A stretch of 64,000 nucleotides of DNA from Nematostella vectensis (GCF_932526225.1 NC_064041.1:9158813-9222812); one strand, 5' to 3'. Shown: positions 45,669 to 58,164, counted from the first letter of the stretch. Made by a program: numbers and translations. Notes: a model not told the origin generated them from the sequence alone.

Positions 45669-48600
45669 CTGGAATAGAGAACAAAACATCAGTCAAAACC
45701 AAACCCAACACATCCCTTAGTTGTTTAATTTGCAAGGCAAGTGCTCGACTCTTATTGTACAATGGGCACGAGATACTGTGAAATGTGTCTTAGAGTTGAC
45801 TATCATAGAGTTGAAAGTTCCAAGCACGACTAGTTCGACTCCACAAATTTGCGGGCGGCGGAACAAATATTTTGAGGAACAGGTCCGTTTTGTGCCCTTG
45901 AAAATATCTATCTGGAATTTATTCTTGTGTAACGCTGGTCCTCTTCCCTCTCACACAGTTGCCTTAGGGTGTGGACTTAGCAGGGGGCGTAAATTCGGGG
46001 ATGGATCTTTGTAGGCAAGAGTGCATTTTTTTTTCAAAGATTGCGACGAAAATTTTGGCAAAAAATAAAGATTCATCAATCGCGAAGTTTGACAGGTCAG
46101 TTTAAAGCCAACAATTCGGGTGCTTCAAGCTGGAGTATTGTTAGGTGTTACTGTGAATTTAAAAAAAATATCGGGCAGATTTCGAGATTTTTTTTAATAT
46201 AAAAGTATTGCTTCCATATAACTTGCATGAAAAATAGAAATTTGATTTCCAAGATAAGTGAATCTAGCGGAATATGATAGATGTCTAAATAAAATCTAAA
46301 ATAGACGTACCCCGCTGGACAGGGTATGGTTTTTGACCTCTCTGTCCTGAACAGGGTATATAATTCAGGCCTCTCTGTCCTAAACAGGGTATATCTTTCA
46401 GGCCTCTCTGACCTGAACAGGGTACATAATTTAAAGCAAGGCTGTCCTAAACAGGTTACCGATTTTATTACTTTGCTTGCTGTCACGTGCAAACTGGGTG
46501 CTTGGTTCTGCGATCGATTTTGCGATAAAAGACTGCCGCGAAAAAGCATTGTCCTGAAGGGATATTGTTGCGCGTCACGTGTGTCTCAAGTTCCCTTCAC
46601 AGAATCACAAGCTGGGAGGTCAAAGTCAAAATTTAATTGTACCGGAGCTCTTGAAACATATACCCCACCTAGGTTACCTTTTACGCATAAGGCCTAGACT
46701 TAGTAATTGGAGTTTTAGGCTTGAAGAAACGTGTCTTAAGTATGTGTTTTTACTCAATAAAGAAGTTATAAATCAATTAAGTTTGTCCGTTTTTTTGTCC
46801 TAAACAGGGTCCTAAAATCAAGGGTGTTGTCCTAAACACGGGAATGTTTTTTTAGAATTTTTGTCTTAAACAGGGTAAGGTTTTAAAAACCCCAGCAGCA
46901 CCCCCATACCCAAACCTAGGTTGAGTACGCCCCCCGTGGGGGGGGGGGGGGGGGGGGGTTACAATACGTAAGTATATGATGGTGTCTTTACTTTTCCCTT
47001 AGCAAAAAGCTAGATCAGCCCCCGACTCGTACCTTTTCTTGTTCTCCCTCGCGGTACACTTTCCAGGTGGATAGATCGGTGCTGTAGCCAATCTTGTAGC
47101 TCTTCGTCCACCTATCAGGCCAATTCGGGTTTCCTTGAGTGGCCACCTTGGTGACTGTTGTCACACGCCCCAGGTCGATTTGGAGGTACTCTCCAGGGTT
47201 CTGAGTTGCTGACGCCCAGACGCTTGCGCGATTAAGGCGGCCATGTTTAGGCGGTAGTGTATTCCAATAGCTCGATGCAGTGATTGCAGAGTCACTTATA
47301 GCGCCCGATTCCATACCCATAGCGCAATCTGTCAAGCACAAGTACACAGTCATGAATATTGGGAACTATGAAATTTCTTTATACCTATGAGCTTTCCCTT
47401 CTAAAAGAAGCAGTTATTGCAGTCGGTGATAAAAATACTGTAATAATTTTACCAATATTTGATAATCGCTCGTGTTAAGTGTTGGAGTCTGTCAATAAAT
47501 TTTATTTTGTCTTAAAATGAAATTAATGTATCAGCTTCGAACATGCTAGAGCAATGCTGTTACACAGCAAGATGTAATAAAATTTTAATTTTATTTGTAA
47601 TTGAAAAAATGTGACAGTTGTTACACTTAGCGATATTTTGAATTAAATTACATTTTGCGAATTAACAATGTCAATGCTGATAACGATTGATGGTTTTCTT
47701 TACCTGCACAGTTTACACCGTCTCCTGTATACCCAGGTTTACATGTGCATGCGAAAGAGCCAATGGTGTCTGCACATGTAGCGCGGTCCCGGTGACAATT
47801 GTTGCTTCCAGAAGAGCATTCATCAATATCTAAGTAAGAACAACAAGCTCGATTGTGTTACCCATAGCGCAATCTCTATTTTTATGAAGCTCCTCACCGC
47901 GCTTGCTTCTCTAAAGGCGGATTTAGACAGGACGATTTAGTCGTAGACAACCTGTCTACGACATGTCTTAGCCCTGAATTACACACTACGACTTCCGTAG
48001 TCGAGCGTCGCAGCGGAGTTAGGTTGATTTACACTCTACGAGTCGTGTTGTAGAGGTGTTGCATACAACTAAATTGTGCTGTCTAAATTAGCCATTTAAG
48101 AAGAAGCAGTTATTGAGCTCGATGATATAGATACTGGGAAATAACTTTACCAATATTTCATAATCGCCTGGGTTAATTGTTGGAGATTTCGTCTTAAACC
48201 GAACTCAATATATGAGCTACGAACATGCTATAGAAATGCTATTACACCGCAAAAGGCAATAACTTTCGCGCAAAATGTAATCTTAACGCGAAATGTAATA
48301 ACTGTCAACGCAAAATGTAATCTTAAAGCGAAATCAACTTTTAGCTTTTAGTCAATAGATAAAGTTCTTACATTATGAGTAATACCTTTGGCTTTGAATA
48401 TTTTGTTGCAATTCGCGTTGAAAAGTTGTAAATTTTAGCGTTCCTTACTTAAATTACATTTTGCAAAGTAACAATGTCAATGCTGATATCGGTTGATGGT
48501 TTTCGTTACCTGCACAGTTTATTCCGTCTCCTGTATACCCAGGTTTACATGTGCATGCGAAGGACCCAATGGTGTTTGCACAAGAAGCGTCCTGGTGACA

Positions 48601-51600
48601 ATTGTTGCTTCCAGAAGAGCATTCATCAATATCTAAGAAAGAAACACAAGCTAAATTATGATTGTGTTACCCATAGCGCAATCAGTCAAGCACAAGCACA
48701 AAGTCAAGAATATTTCGAACTATGAAATTTCGCTATACCTATGAAGCTCCGCATCGCGCTTCTAGCAGGAGCAGTTCTTGCAGTAATATATGGGTAATAA
48801 GTTTATCAATATCTTATAATCGCAAGTGATAATTGGTGGAGTCTGTCGATCAAACCTATATCGTCTGAAACTGTACTTAATGTATGAGTTTCGAACATGC
48901 TATAGTAATTCAAAGATCCAACGCGCGCACGAATATCCAATCAGTAATCAGCAAATAGAAGCCAGCGAAGTGCAACCCACAAATTGTAGAACATGTCGGA
49001 TGAGGTCAGTGAGTCCTGCCGGAATTTATCTAAAATAAATATTTTTATAGGGGTTTTCCTGTGACTTGGGAAATAAAACACGGTCACATAACATGAAGGA
49101 AACTCGTCTTGTTTTTGGTGAAAATCTTGTCGTCGAGAAGCATAGAAATAGAAAACTACGAGTTTTGATTGTTTAATAAAAACGGCACAAATCCTGCTCA
49201 AAATACGAAAACTTGGGAATGATAAAATATAGCGGTGCTCTCTTCGGTAGGTACTATGTTTTTATGTGTTTTCAAAGCTATTTTTGTCTACTTGCAGTGA
49301 TTTTGTTGCGGGGAAGTAGAAGAGAAAGCCGAATTCGCTGTTTACGCTTTCATTATAAACTACAAGTTTTATCACCAAACGTCAAGATTTACAGCAAAAA
49401 TACCAACGACAGTCTCATTCTTATATATAACTGAAGTAACCTATGATAATATCAAACACAAGTTTAATGGTGGAATATACACTGCTCTTGTATGTGGTTT
49501 GTTTGCCTTTTTGTTTTTCGTTTCTAGGTAGTAGATTTTACGTGTTTTTCTTCAAACTGTAATCTTAACGCAAAATGTAAAAATTTTCACGCAAAATGTA
49601 ATCTTAAAACAAAGTGTAATGAATTTCACTTTAAAATGTAATCTATACGCGAAATGTTATAACTTTCAGGGAAAATGTACTTCTAACACAAAATGTAATA
49701 ACTTTTCAACGCAAAATGTAATCATACACGAAAGGCAACAACCTTAAACGCTAAATGTGACAAAACTAAAATATTCTTTTGACTGAAAGAAAAGTAAACT
49801 AGTTTACTTTTAGCTTTTAGTCAATAGATTAACTTATTACATCATGCGTAATACCTTTGGCGTTAAATATTTTGTTGCACTTCGCGTTGAACAGTTGAAA
49901 CTTTTAGCGTTCTTTACTTAAATTACATTTTGCGAATGAACAGTATTATTATTACTAATATCGGTTGGTGGTTCATTACCTTCGCAGCTTACTCCGTTTC
50001 CTGTATATCCAGGTTTACATGTGCATGCGAAAGAGCCAATTGTGTTTGCACAAGTAGCGTCCTGGTGACAATTGTAATGTCCAGGATAACACTCATCAAC
50101 ATCTACGAAAGAAGCACAAAAATAGCTTTAATGATGTTCTATATATTCTATAATCTCTGAATAAGGCTTTTACCTGTTTCACATGCGGAACCGATGTATC
50201 CCTGTGGACACTCACATCTGTATCTTGGATTCCCCTTTAACTCAACGCAGGTCATGTTGGCCGAGGGACAAGGATTTGGAACGCAAACCTCCTAAGAAAA
50301 AGAAAAAAACCCACAGCATTTCTACTAGCCTTAGCCTAGCTATCGTATAAATGTGGTGACTCCAGAATAAACTTCGTAGACTTAGCATAGATGCAGCGTC
50401 AACGGTGGGGCGTTTTAATATACAGATAATCAATTAATCAAATTTAAGCAGATCGTAAACTGTGCCTTTATTAGGACGGTTTGCAATGAAGCGCCTACCC
50501 TATTCAGACTGGGCTATTTTGAGCTGTCTGTAACTAGGGGGGGGGGGGGGCTAACAGGGCCCCCTCCGTTTTTCGTGAACTGCTTAGGCTATGACCATCA
50601 AACTTACAGACAATAATCGCCACCGTGCAAGGAATCGCAACGCCTTATTTTGGGTGTGGTCGAATCAATTATGACGTAAAAATGAGGTAACAAATCGGTG
50701 TTTAGATATTCTTTCAAATTTTGCCTAAATTATAAAATATCGGTTTGAAATCATTTTGCATCATTCAGATATGTCAAAATCAACCTTTTAACGGTTTTAA
50801 AATGCAAAAAAGCCATGAAAACATTTGTTGTCATTTTTTGGTAAGAATTTCCGGGTCCGCCATCTTGGATCCTTATGATTTTTGCGAAATAAAAAACGAT
50901 TTGCATGCATGTATTACTGCTCATAGTAATGATAGATGCACAACATTAGCTTTTAAAGTGTCATCTTGTAAATCTTGTGACATTTTTTACAACAGCTTTG
51001 AAAGTGCTAAATTTATCCACCCCTCCCCCCAGATATCCGAAGTAAAAACATTTTAGCGCTGTTGTGAAACTTGTCACTTATTTAAATTTGGAAATCAAAA
51101 GAGGCATTTAAATGTGAGAAACAGGACCAAAATATGAAAAATTCACTACTTTTTAGTTTTTGAAAAACTGTGTGAATAAAAGGTTGCCATGGTAACATGG
51201 AGCGTCTCCTAAGCATGTCAATGGCATCAAAAAACGTCCGCAGATAGTTTTTAGGAAAAGTCGCCAAGTTCAAGCTACTCAGCTGCCATAGTTCAGAAGT
51301 TATAGCAATTTTCCCGGAGGGGGGGAAGGGGGGCTTAAAGAGCCCCCCCCCTCCCATCCCCCCCAAAGTCTGGATAAGGTTAAAATGAAGTTGTAGTTAA
51401 AGGGTTAAAAAATTAAGGCATTGCTTATCTAGTGCCAGCTTTTGCCTCAAATGGATTTGTATCAAAGGGCCAATTAAATACTTTGCTTAAATGGGTAAAT
51501 GCTTCGCTCCCCCAGAAAATTACGGTAAACATTCCAGAGCTTATAAGTTTCTGTAACAACCACTTTACATCAAGCGCGTATGAGGTTGTTTGGACATACA

Positions 51601-53026
51601 TTGGGGCCGTAGTAGTCGATTCCTGGGAACTTTAGCAGATCTATAGGGAAGGATCCAGCTTTGGCAGACAGCAGTTCACAGCTCCCGAGATTCGCGCCTT
51701 TCTTATAGTTCACAGCACGACATGCTTGGTTCACATAGCACTTTACTTGGCAGTTCCACACTGATATATCAGTTATATTCTGAAGGGTGTGGTTAAAGAG
51801 GGCGTAGTCCTCTACTGGAGAAGGGAAATGCATGTTGCGGCAGGGGTCTGAAAAAGGATTGGCAAAGTGAGTAAAAGCGCAAACCATTTCTCGCGTGATA
51901 TCTACTGTAAGGCTCTTCCTAAAAGTGCCTCCCTACATCCCTTTAAAAGCCAAATTCTTCAATAAGCCTTCTCATTAAGAGTCTTAAGCATAACAAAATA
52001 AGCGTAAGACTCTCTAAGTGCTTTGATCTCCATGGTTCAAATGTTAAAAGATGGGTCGTAGCCACTGTAAATGTATGAGACATTATTTAAATTACAGAAG
52101 AAAATGCCTTGAAAGGGCCTTTTGGACACCCTCCTGTTAAAAATCCTGGCTACGCCGCTGGTATTGTTGTTAATGTAGGGACAAATTTACATACTACTAG
52201 CTTATATCATCTGAGACTTTTGAAGGGCTCCAAACCACTTGGCTAAAAAAACTGGAAACTAAGAGATTTTGAAATAAACCATCTATCTCTTACGACGAGA
52301 CAAAAAAAGAAATTTGGCCAAACGCCATGTCTTTCGGGTGCTTTATTTTCTTTCTTTCATTCGACTTGGAAAGAGTCACATTAATTATTTGTATTCACGT
52401 AGCTGAGTGAATCTCATAAATGTTGCAATTGCAAAGAACTTCAAGCCAATAACATAGGCAATTTTATGCTGCCGAAAAAAAGTGATTTCTCAAGCCCCCG
52501 AAATATTGAAAAGAAGAAAGCATTATATGCAATTGAAAAATGTGGAATTGATCAAAATACTTGATCTTCGATTTTTTGGTTTGTATGACTTTTCGGTCTT
52601 AATAAAAAATACGGATAAATAAATAACAGTTCTTTGGTAAAATGTTTTAGAAAAACTACTTTTTTTCGCAGTATTTATCAAAAAAGTGATTAAAAGTTTC
52701 AGATTTTCGTGTTCCATTGGCAAAAAATTTTCATAAAAGTTCCTTTACGCGTTGCTTTGTTTCCCTAGTGGTGTATTCGATAATAAACCACCCAGTGCCC
52801 TCTGGGAATTTAAAAAGCAAGACGTTCAGGGCAGAACGTCCACTTTAAATTGAAAAGCCTATAGTCACCATTTAATATAGTCCTTATCTAATTATCGATA
52901 ATTTGGTCATTTTCTAAAGGATTCGTTTCCTTGTTTTTCGTCTAGAAAAGGTTTGGTGTGGTTACCTTGAGTGTGGCACATTCTTGCCACGAGACCAAGA
53001 AGGAGAATCGATATTGGTAAAGTCAT
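45528..53026 (-). CDS. Host gene C: secreted PAN-EGF-discoidin protein
   Basis: Exons on the minus strand: signal peptide 52966-53026, PAN 51600-51847, EGF 50174-50291, calcium-binding EGFs 49980-50102, 48510-48632 and 47704-47829, discoidin 47033-47328 and 45528-45668. Every junction has AG/GT and matching phase, and no stop is seen, so this is the best candidate for a working member of the family. The product is a secreted protein with one calcium-binding EGF fewer than gene B. Function in adhesion, matrix or recognition is inferred from the domains only. Confidence 0.8.
46314..46878. repeat. CTCTCTGTCCTAAACAGGGT minisatellite, two clusters
   Basis: Four units of about 38-40 bases at 46314-46456 and three shorter ones at 46790-46878 share TCCTAAACAGGGTATA. 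They lie in the discoidin intron of gene C and are absent from gene B. Confidence 0.75.
47033..47328 (-). CDS. Gene C discoidin N-terminal exon
   Basis: The exon encodes [38 protein letters not shown] and [12 protein letters not shown]; it is nine bases shorter than the gene B exon (three codons) in the loop after ASSY. Confidence 0.85.
47704..47829 (-). CDS. Gene C third calcium-binding EGF exon
   Basis: The phase 1-1 exon encodes [19 protein letters not shown]. Its donor GTAAAG is intact, unlike the gene B counterpart. Confidence 0.8.
47913..48097. mobile_element. MITE copy 3
   Basis: Same family and intron position as 15631-15828; ends AAAGGCGGATTTAGACAG and TGTCTAAATTAGCCATTT. Confidence 0.6.
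48510..48632 (-). CDS. Gene C second calcium-binding EGF exon
   Basis: The phase 1-1 exon encodes [18 protein letters not shown] and [12 protein letters not shown]. Intact AG and GT. Confidence 0.8.
49980..50102 (-). CDS. Gene C first calcium-binding EGF exon
   Basis: The phase 1-1 exon encodes [18 protein letters not shown], identical in plan to 18658-18780. Confidence 0.8.
50174..50291 (-). CDS. Gene C EGF exon
   Basis: The phase 0-1 exon encodes [15 protein letters not shown]; counterpart of 18852-18969. Confidence 0.8.
51600..51847 (-). CDS. Gene C PAN/apple exon
   Basis: The 248-nt exon encodes DPCRNMHFP and [19 protein letters not shown] up to GPN, then GTATGT. The frame stays open past the donor to 51570 but that part is intron. 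Confidence 0.8.
52966..53026 (-). CDS. Gene C signal-peptide exon
   Basis: The ATG at 53024-53026 opens [20 protein letters not shown]; phase-1 donor GTAACC. A partial second copy of its 5' part lies at about 53230-53265. Confidence 0.7.
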
Positions 53027-53265
53027 ATCATTTCTTCTTCGACTTATCTGTGATAGCTTAACCCTGACTTCAATATTGATACACTAAGCAAACTTGTGTC
53101 GCTAAACAATAATTGCATATGTGGCTGTTATCAATAATTAATCAGTTGTACAAAGAGGGGTTGTACACAGACAGTTCAATGCAATCACAAAATGGCGCAA
53201 AAGGGTTATATTTTGTATGATAATAGATTGGTAAAGTCATATCACTTCTTCTTAGACTTTATCTG

Positions 53266-53940
53266 TGATAGCTTCTTCCTGACCTCAATATTATTGTTTT
53301 GCTCAACAATAATTGTTTATAACGCTTTTATCAATAATTAATCGCTTATTCTAAACATTAACCATAGCTTGAGATGGCTTGAAAGAAATTTATCTTGCTT
53401 TATTCTGTTCTAATCATATCCAGATATCAGACAAAATAAATCAATATTTAATCAGACTGAAGTTGTCAGACGGAAGTTAACTGGTGACAATGCGCCTTTA
53501 AGTCTTTCAGAATACTTTATGGAGCACGGCAGAATGTGCTCCTATTTAACGCGCGATTGATATTATTACGAAAATCACGGACAAACCAGACGAAATGTTC
53601 GTGTATCGAATATTATTTTTAATTTGTTTACCCAATATATCTGTAATAAAGCCAATTTCTTGAAGCTGTTGTCATAGATTGATCTTGTTCCGTTTTAGCT
53701 GTGATTAGATAGATAAATACTTTATTAACGTGAAATTATACGTAGCTACAAGCTAGTTTTCAGATAATTCACGAACATAAAATATATAAAAATAGATAAA
53801 AGATAAATATGTAAATATATAAGTATAAAATTCTATGTACAGTTTCTATGGTGTAAAATTTTGGGAATTAACTATTTACATTATTACGGATGTCAAAGGT
53901 ATAAAAATATCGGCAATAAAACGCCAGAAAGATCTAGTTC
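53266..53940. other. Intergenic, AT-rich
   Basis: No gene seen. ATAGATAAATACTTTATTAA near 53710 looks like the complement of a retroposon tail. Confidence 0.4.
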
Positions 53941-54034
53941 ATCTATACTGCGCTTGAATGCGCGGTACCCTCGATTTTTCTAAGTCCTTTTGGAATTGCA
54001 TTCAAAAGCCGGGGGGACAGATAAGTAGTAAGGG

Positions 54035-54215
54035 GTGTGGGTATAGGGGAGGGAAGGAATGCGTAGAATGTGGTGAATGTGCCACACCTAGCTTAAAGGA
54101 TTTCCGGTGTCAAGTATCGGTATGTGTGGGCTGGGACCTAGGGGGGAAAGGAATGCGTGCGTATCAATGATCGGTATATGAGTTGCCCTGGTGTCTAGGG
54201 GAGGAAAGGAATGCA
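54035..54215. repeat. Three imperfect direct repeats, G-rich
   Basis: AGGGGAGGGAAGGAATGCGT, TAGGGGGGAAAGGAATGCGT and TAGGGGAGGAAAGGAATGCA occur near 54046, 54139 and 54197. They lie at the outer edge of the adintovirus-like region and could be remnants of its terminal repeat. Confidence 0.6.
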
Positions 54216-54668
54216 TTGGTGGCAAATTTCTTGTTACGCTCAGGGTTCCGCTAAACGGGCCGCGTTGACGTAGTGCTGTGTGTTTATCATCCAGGGGGTA
54301 GTATAAGGTCATAGCGGCATCGTTGTGTGATGCGTTGACAGGAATAAAAAGGTGCTTTTTCACTTGTTAACGGTGTTGTCATATCTCTGTAATACGGGTG
54401 GATGGTTTAGCTAATAAAATAGCCATGCCAAGGGCTGGTGCTCCCAGTTGTTGTCCCAGTGCAGCGGTTGTAGTGGTAATGTACAAGCATTTTATTGTGA
54501 GTTTACTGAGTGGTGTTTTTGGCGGTCTCTGTCTTTGTTTCGGTCTACGTGTAGGTGCCTATGTAATTTGGCGGTCCCTTGTAGTACCTCTTCGCACGTT
54601 TCTCCGTGATCGGCACAGTAAAGAGGCTGAACGGACCGCAGGAGGTCATTGCCAAGATTAGTGAAACT

Positions 54669-55086
54669 ATGGCGGGTCCTGAGTGGACGTTTGTGGCTAG
54701 TCCTGAGGGTAAAAAAACTGCTATCGAGAAAGTGACTGTTGTGCTGGTTCTGGACGGGTTCCAAATTGGGCAGGGGTTTTAAACAAAGAAGATGGGTTTT
54801 TGTCACCACCACCAAGAGGTCCTTGGTCACCATTTTATTCTCCCTATCAGGATGCATGCACGATCTCAGACCGTGGCAGCGTCGTAGTGTGACAAACGTG
54901 GAGAGACACGTCCATGGGCTGGCTTTTCAGGATCGAGCCCCGAGGGCTATCAAACACGAGAGGTTGAAGGCTGTGGTCTCTGCGTGGTACAAGTTTTACG
55001 GGCAAGGCGGGATCGTCGGACACAAGTGTGGGGTGTACGAAAGACGTCTACTAGGCGCTCTTGGCATACCCTGTCTAAACCTCTAA
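54669..55086 (+). pseudogene. Rightward unknown gene of the provirus, frameshifted
   Basis: A frame starting at ATG 54669 (MAGPEWTFVASPEGKKTAIE, ending VLVLDGFQIGQGF) gives way near 54780 to a second frame (54739-55086) with HVHGLAFQDRAPRAIKHERL, VSAWYKFYGQGGIVGHK and LGALGIPCLNL. The sequence looks like a real protein domain that I recall from invertebrate mobile elements but cannot name; an RNase-H-like fold is one possibility. It is the only gene here on the plus strand. Confidence 0.45.
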
Positions 55087-55270
55087 AATGACTACGCTAC
55101 TACCGGTCCCTGGATTCAGGGGGTCAATTTTGCGCAGAGATTGTTGAAGCCCTTTTCAATTTCCCCGACCCCTTCTGGGAGGCGCTCGGTGGCGTCCACA
55201 TTTTTGTGGGCGGTCCATAGTTGCGAGTGCCCTGTGTCTTTCATACTTTTTAAAGATCGCCCGTTTGGAG

Positions 55271-55678
55271 TCAGGTGGTGCGCCGGCGGGTGGTGCATTT
55301 GGTCACCACCTCCCCATCAAGGTGTTCGGTGACGCATACACGGGACAAACGGCGGTACTTGCGTCGGGGTCTTCCTCTGCTACCATTGTTACGTAGTGGG
55401 GTGCATCCGAGGTTGCGAGGAGACATCGATGGGATGCTTGGGGTAGTTGGCAGTTGCGCACTATCATTGCTATCATTACCCCCAACACTGCTACTGCCAT
55501 ACCCAGCAACGGTTGCAAAAAAATCACTAAGGTTCACTTCTGGCACAGCGTCGGGTACCGTGTACAGTGAAGTGCGAGAGTGAAGGAATGCTCGGTAGAT
55601 CCGTACACCTGAGTGTTCGCGGTGGGGGTTTGTGCTAAATCTTTCTTTGACGGTACCTGTATCAGGCCTGCTGTTCAA
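55271..55678 (-). CDS. Possible small provirus protein, Ser/Arg-rich
   Basis: The 135-residue open frame contains VNLSDFFATVAGYGSSSVGG and an Arg-rich tail (SRGRPRRKYRRLSRVCVTEH). It is overlapped by a plus-strand frame of similar length, so coding is uncertain. Confidence 0.3.
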   Translation of the reverse strand: MNSRPDTGTVKERFSTNPHREHSGVRIYRAFLHSRTSLYTVPDAVPEVNLSDFFATVAGYGSSSVGGNDSNDSAQLPTTPSIPSMSPRNLGCTPLRNNGSRGRPRRKYRRLSRVCVTEHLDGEVVTKCTTRRRTT

Positions 55679-55728
55679 TGGCGTTATGGGGATAGGGGGT
55701 AGGTTTAGTTGTTCCCGCGGTTGTTCTA

Positions 55729-55957
55729 CTGTGCTTGCGGGGATGTGGTGGCGGTGGTAGCGGACGTGCTGGTTTCTTCATCGGTATCGTCGTCGCTCAG
55801 GCCGGAGGGTCGTTCAGGGGGTGTGAGGTTCGCTCTGGTAGCGAACTCGCGCTCTGCTACCCATCGCGCTCTAGCGCTGCCTGTGGGGCGTTTATCCCCC
55901 GACGTTTGTAGTAGTACTGGTATGGTAAGCGTCGTATTTTCCCCCGGATACGAATGT
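55729..55957 (-). other. Stop-free acidic frame without ATG
   Basis: Between stops at 55726-55728 and just above 55957 there is an open frame with ERPSGLSDDDTDEETS and a Thr/Ser-rich end. It has no Met codon, so if real it is a frameshifted remnant. Confidence 0.25.
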
Positions 55958-56014
55958 TAGACATTTTCAGGCGCTCTTTTCACGTGCCGTTGGTACCCCT
56001 GAATGACGGTGTTC

Positions 56015-56710
56015 CTAGATGGTTGGTGTGTATTTATCCGTGAACACGCAAATGTGATCCACGTCTTCCACTGGTACGTAGACGTAACTACGCTGGTCGC
56101 TAGGAAGTACGTGGGAGCGTAGTCGGCACTCCGGACGGGTATTTTTATGAAACTCGAAAAGGAGGTACCCGTAGGGGGCGCTCGTCGCCTGTCTGAAAGC
56201 ATCCATGACAAAACCTACCCTACTGGGGAATGCCTGGGCAGCAAGGTTAAGGCAGCCTAACTGATCTCGTGGGTTGTTAAAGACTACAATATAGTGGGCG
56301 TTTAACGAAATGGTGCGCGCTTCTTTTTGCGGTGAAAACAAATTTTGCAGGATCAGGATAGCAGTGATGTCATGGTGGTGGGATGTTTTGGTGAATATGT
56401 CGCTCATGCGATTTAGGTCGCCCATGAGGTCGTCGATGATGAGGACTCCAGGGTTTTCTTGCGGTCCAAAGAGTTTTTCTATGGACTCGGGGAGCCCCCT
56501 TTGGAGCACGACACCAAGTGTTTGTTTCAGGGCTTCCAGTAGAGGTTGGTGAGCGCCATAGCAATAGACTATTTTCTGGGGTGTTCGGTCAAATGCTGTT
56601 TTTTTTTTTGTTCTAGTAGGCTGTGAACAAAGGTGGTTTTTCCGGATTGGCTTGGGCCGGCGACAAGAATGCTACAGGGTGTGCGAAACCTTGGGTCATC
56701 AATGATAGAC
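56015..56710 (-). pseudogene. Packaging ATPase of the provirus, frameshifted
   Basis: Walker A (GPSQSGKT) is encoded near 56645-56668 and Walker B (VLIIDDLMGDL) near 56415-56450 in a different phase, so a frameshift lies between, probably at the T run at 56600-56611. The 164-residue downstream frame contains the sensor-like LILQNLFS and continues to the end. Related to FtsK/HerA ATPases of adintoviruses and Polintons. Confidence 0.75.
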
Positions 56711-56849
56711 CGCAAGGAATGGTTTAGACACGCAGTGTTTAAGGTTGCTTTACTCTCTTTCTGCTAATGGTTACAAATTGTTTCTTGCACCTTATTATCC
56801 TGGGCATAAACATTTGATTACGTCTTTTTGTTTTTTTGGCACACTGTTG

Positions 56850-57295
56850 CTAAGTGTAGCGGATGTAGTTTGTCCCCCCTCTATGGTCGTAGGGCTTGTG
56901 TGCATCTGTAAATTGGGTGACTAACCGGTCGTTCATTCGTGTTTCGTTGGAGTAGAGTTCTACAATTCTGTGCATAGGGATCCCCCTTGAGCGGTGATAG
57001 AGGTAAAAAAGACAATGGCGGTCTATGATGTTAGGGCTTGGACGCGACGATTGTTCTTCACGATAATATTGTGCTGGAGACAAAATTGTTGGATACCACC
57101 CCCATAAGTGCGGGGGTTAAAAGCAAAACTGTCGAAAAACTCAAGATGGTCAGGAGTCTTGTAGACACCCAGCCAATGCATACCAGGTTTATTGCTAGGA
57201 TCAGTGTTAACGATGTAGGCCGTGTCCCCAACGCTTTTTCTTTTTTGCTTGCCCAGCTTGTCACTGGGCAGTACCCCTCCAAACACAGCCGCCAA
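56850..57295 (-). pseudogene. Adenain-like cysteine protease of the provirus, frameshifted
   Basis: The first frame (57023-57295) has YIVNTDPSNKPGMHWLGVY with the catalytic-type His and LEFFDSFAF; the second (56850-57083) has the HCLFYLYHRSRGIPM region with the nucleophile-type Cys. A frameshift near 57030 separates them. This protease matures capsids in adenoviruses and relatives. Its N-terminus is joined directly to capsid sequence near 57300. Confidence 0.75.
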
Positions 57296-58164
57296 TTTTG
57301 TTTAAAAACAAGTCGAACTTTTGGAAGGTGTTCGACCCTATAGGGATAACCAGCGGCTGGATCGTGGTGCTCACGATCAGGTACTCGGCTGTGTACCCCG
57401 TGTTGAGTCCTCTCTCGATTTCCAGGCCGGTAGACACGGCTGGGTCGACGTGGTAGAAATTGAGGGCCAGTTCATGTATCTTTATTTTCTCGTCTTGGGC
57501 AGTTGACATCAGTGCGAATTTAGGCCCGCTTAGGAAGAATTCCAATTTGAGCTCTACATCAGGTATTAAATTCCGGTCGCTGGAGAACAGGTCAGAGTGC
57601 ACATTTCCAACAATACCCACGCCTTTGGTTGCCCGTGCGGCGTTGGTTAGCGCTCCCCGTTTTTTCAGTCCCTGGTTATCAGCTTCCGCCCCGCTGGTCG
57701 CATGGATATTCATGTGCCCTGCGGTGTCCTTGTGCTACATGCTACCAGCCAGGTAGGTCTCGTGGGCGCTTTTCGAGAAGTTCAGTAGGGCTTGGAAATA
57801 GGCTTTGTAGGGATAAAGGTCCCCCTGAGCCTCCACAAGCACACCATTTACCCATACTTCATCTGTTTGAAAAGGCTCCCAACGGGGTAGTTGACCAGAC
57901 CGACTGATTGGTTGTTATCTATGTTGCTGTCGTCGGCCTTTGTGATTTTGAAAATCATGGAAATGAACGTCTTTTTCAGGTCGATGTTATTGGATGATGC
58001 CGGAATAATGAACGTGTATTTTTCACCCTCCTGGGTTTTTGGGGGTACTTCAGGTATTTCCCATTGGCGGCTGTGACGTCGGTATCGGGTAAAGAAAATA
58101 AGTCTAGTTCTCTGCCATAACCTATTTTGGAGGTTTTGTAAACAGTGGCTTCGGAGACGGCCAT
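57261..58164 (-). pseudogene. Major capsid (hexon-like) protein of the provirus, broken
   Basis: It begins near 58164 (MAVSEATVYKTSKIGYGREL, LDLFSLPDTDV) and continues in other frames to 57713-57261, where VELKLEFFLSGPKFALMSTA and QPLVIPIGSNTFQKFDL are seen. At least two frameshifts or stops lie between 57710 and 57976. The C-terminal jelly roll appears deleted, since protease sequence follows at about 57300. The double-jelly-roll assignment is by resemblance to adintovirus capsid proteins. Confidence 0.65.

Larger units (their letters stand above)
45055..51880. repeat. Segmental duplication block C (paralogue of 12865-20560)
   Basis: The block is collinear with B from the 3' flank of the discoidin exons to the PAN exon, but lacks the extra EGF/MITE unit. 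It has its own insertions, such as the minisatellite at 46314-46878 and poly-G at 46938-46957. Confidence 0.85.

Noticed and set aside
55275-55583. 102-codon plus-strand ORF
   Set aside because: It overlaps an equally long minus-strand frame and has hydrophobic, low-information content; neither can be favoured strongly and the minus one follows the strand of the neighbouring genes.
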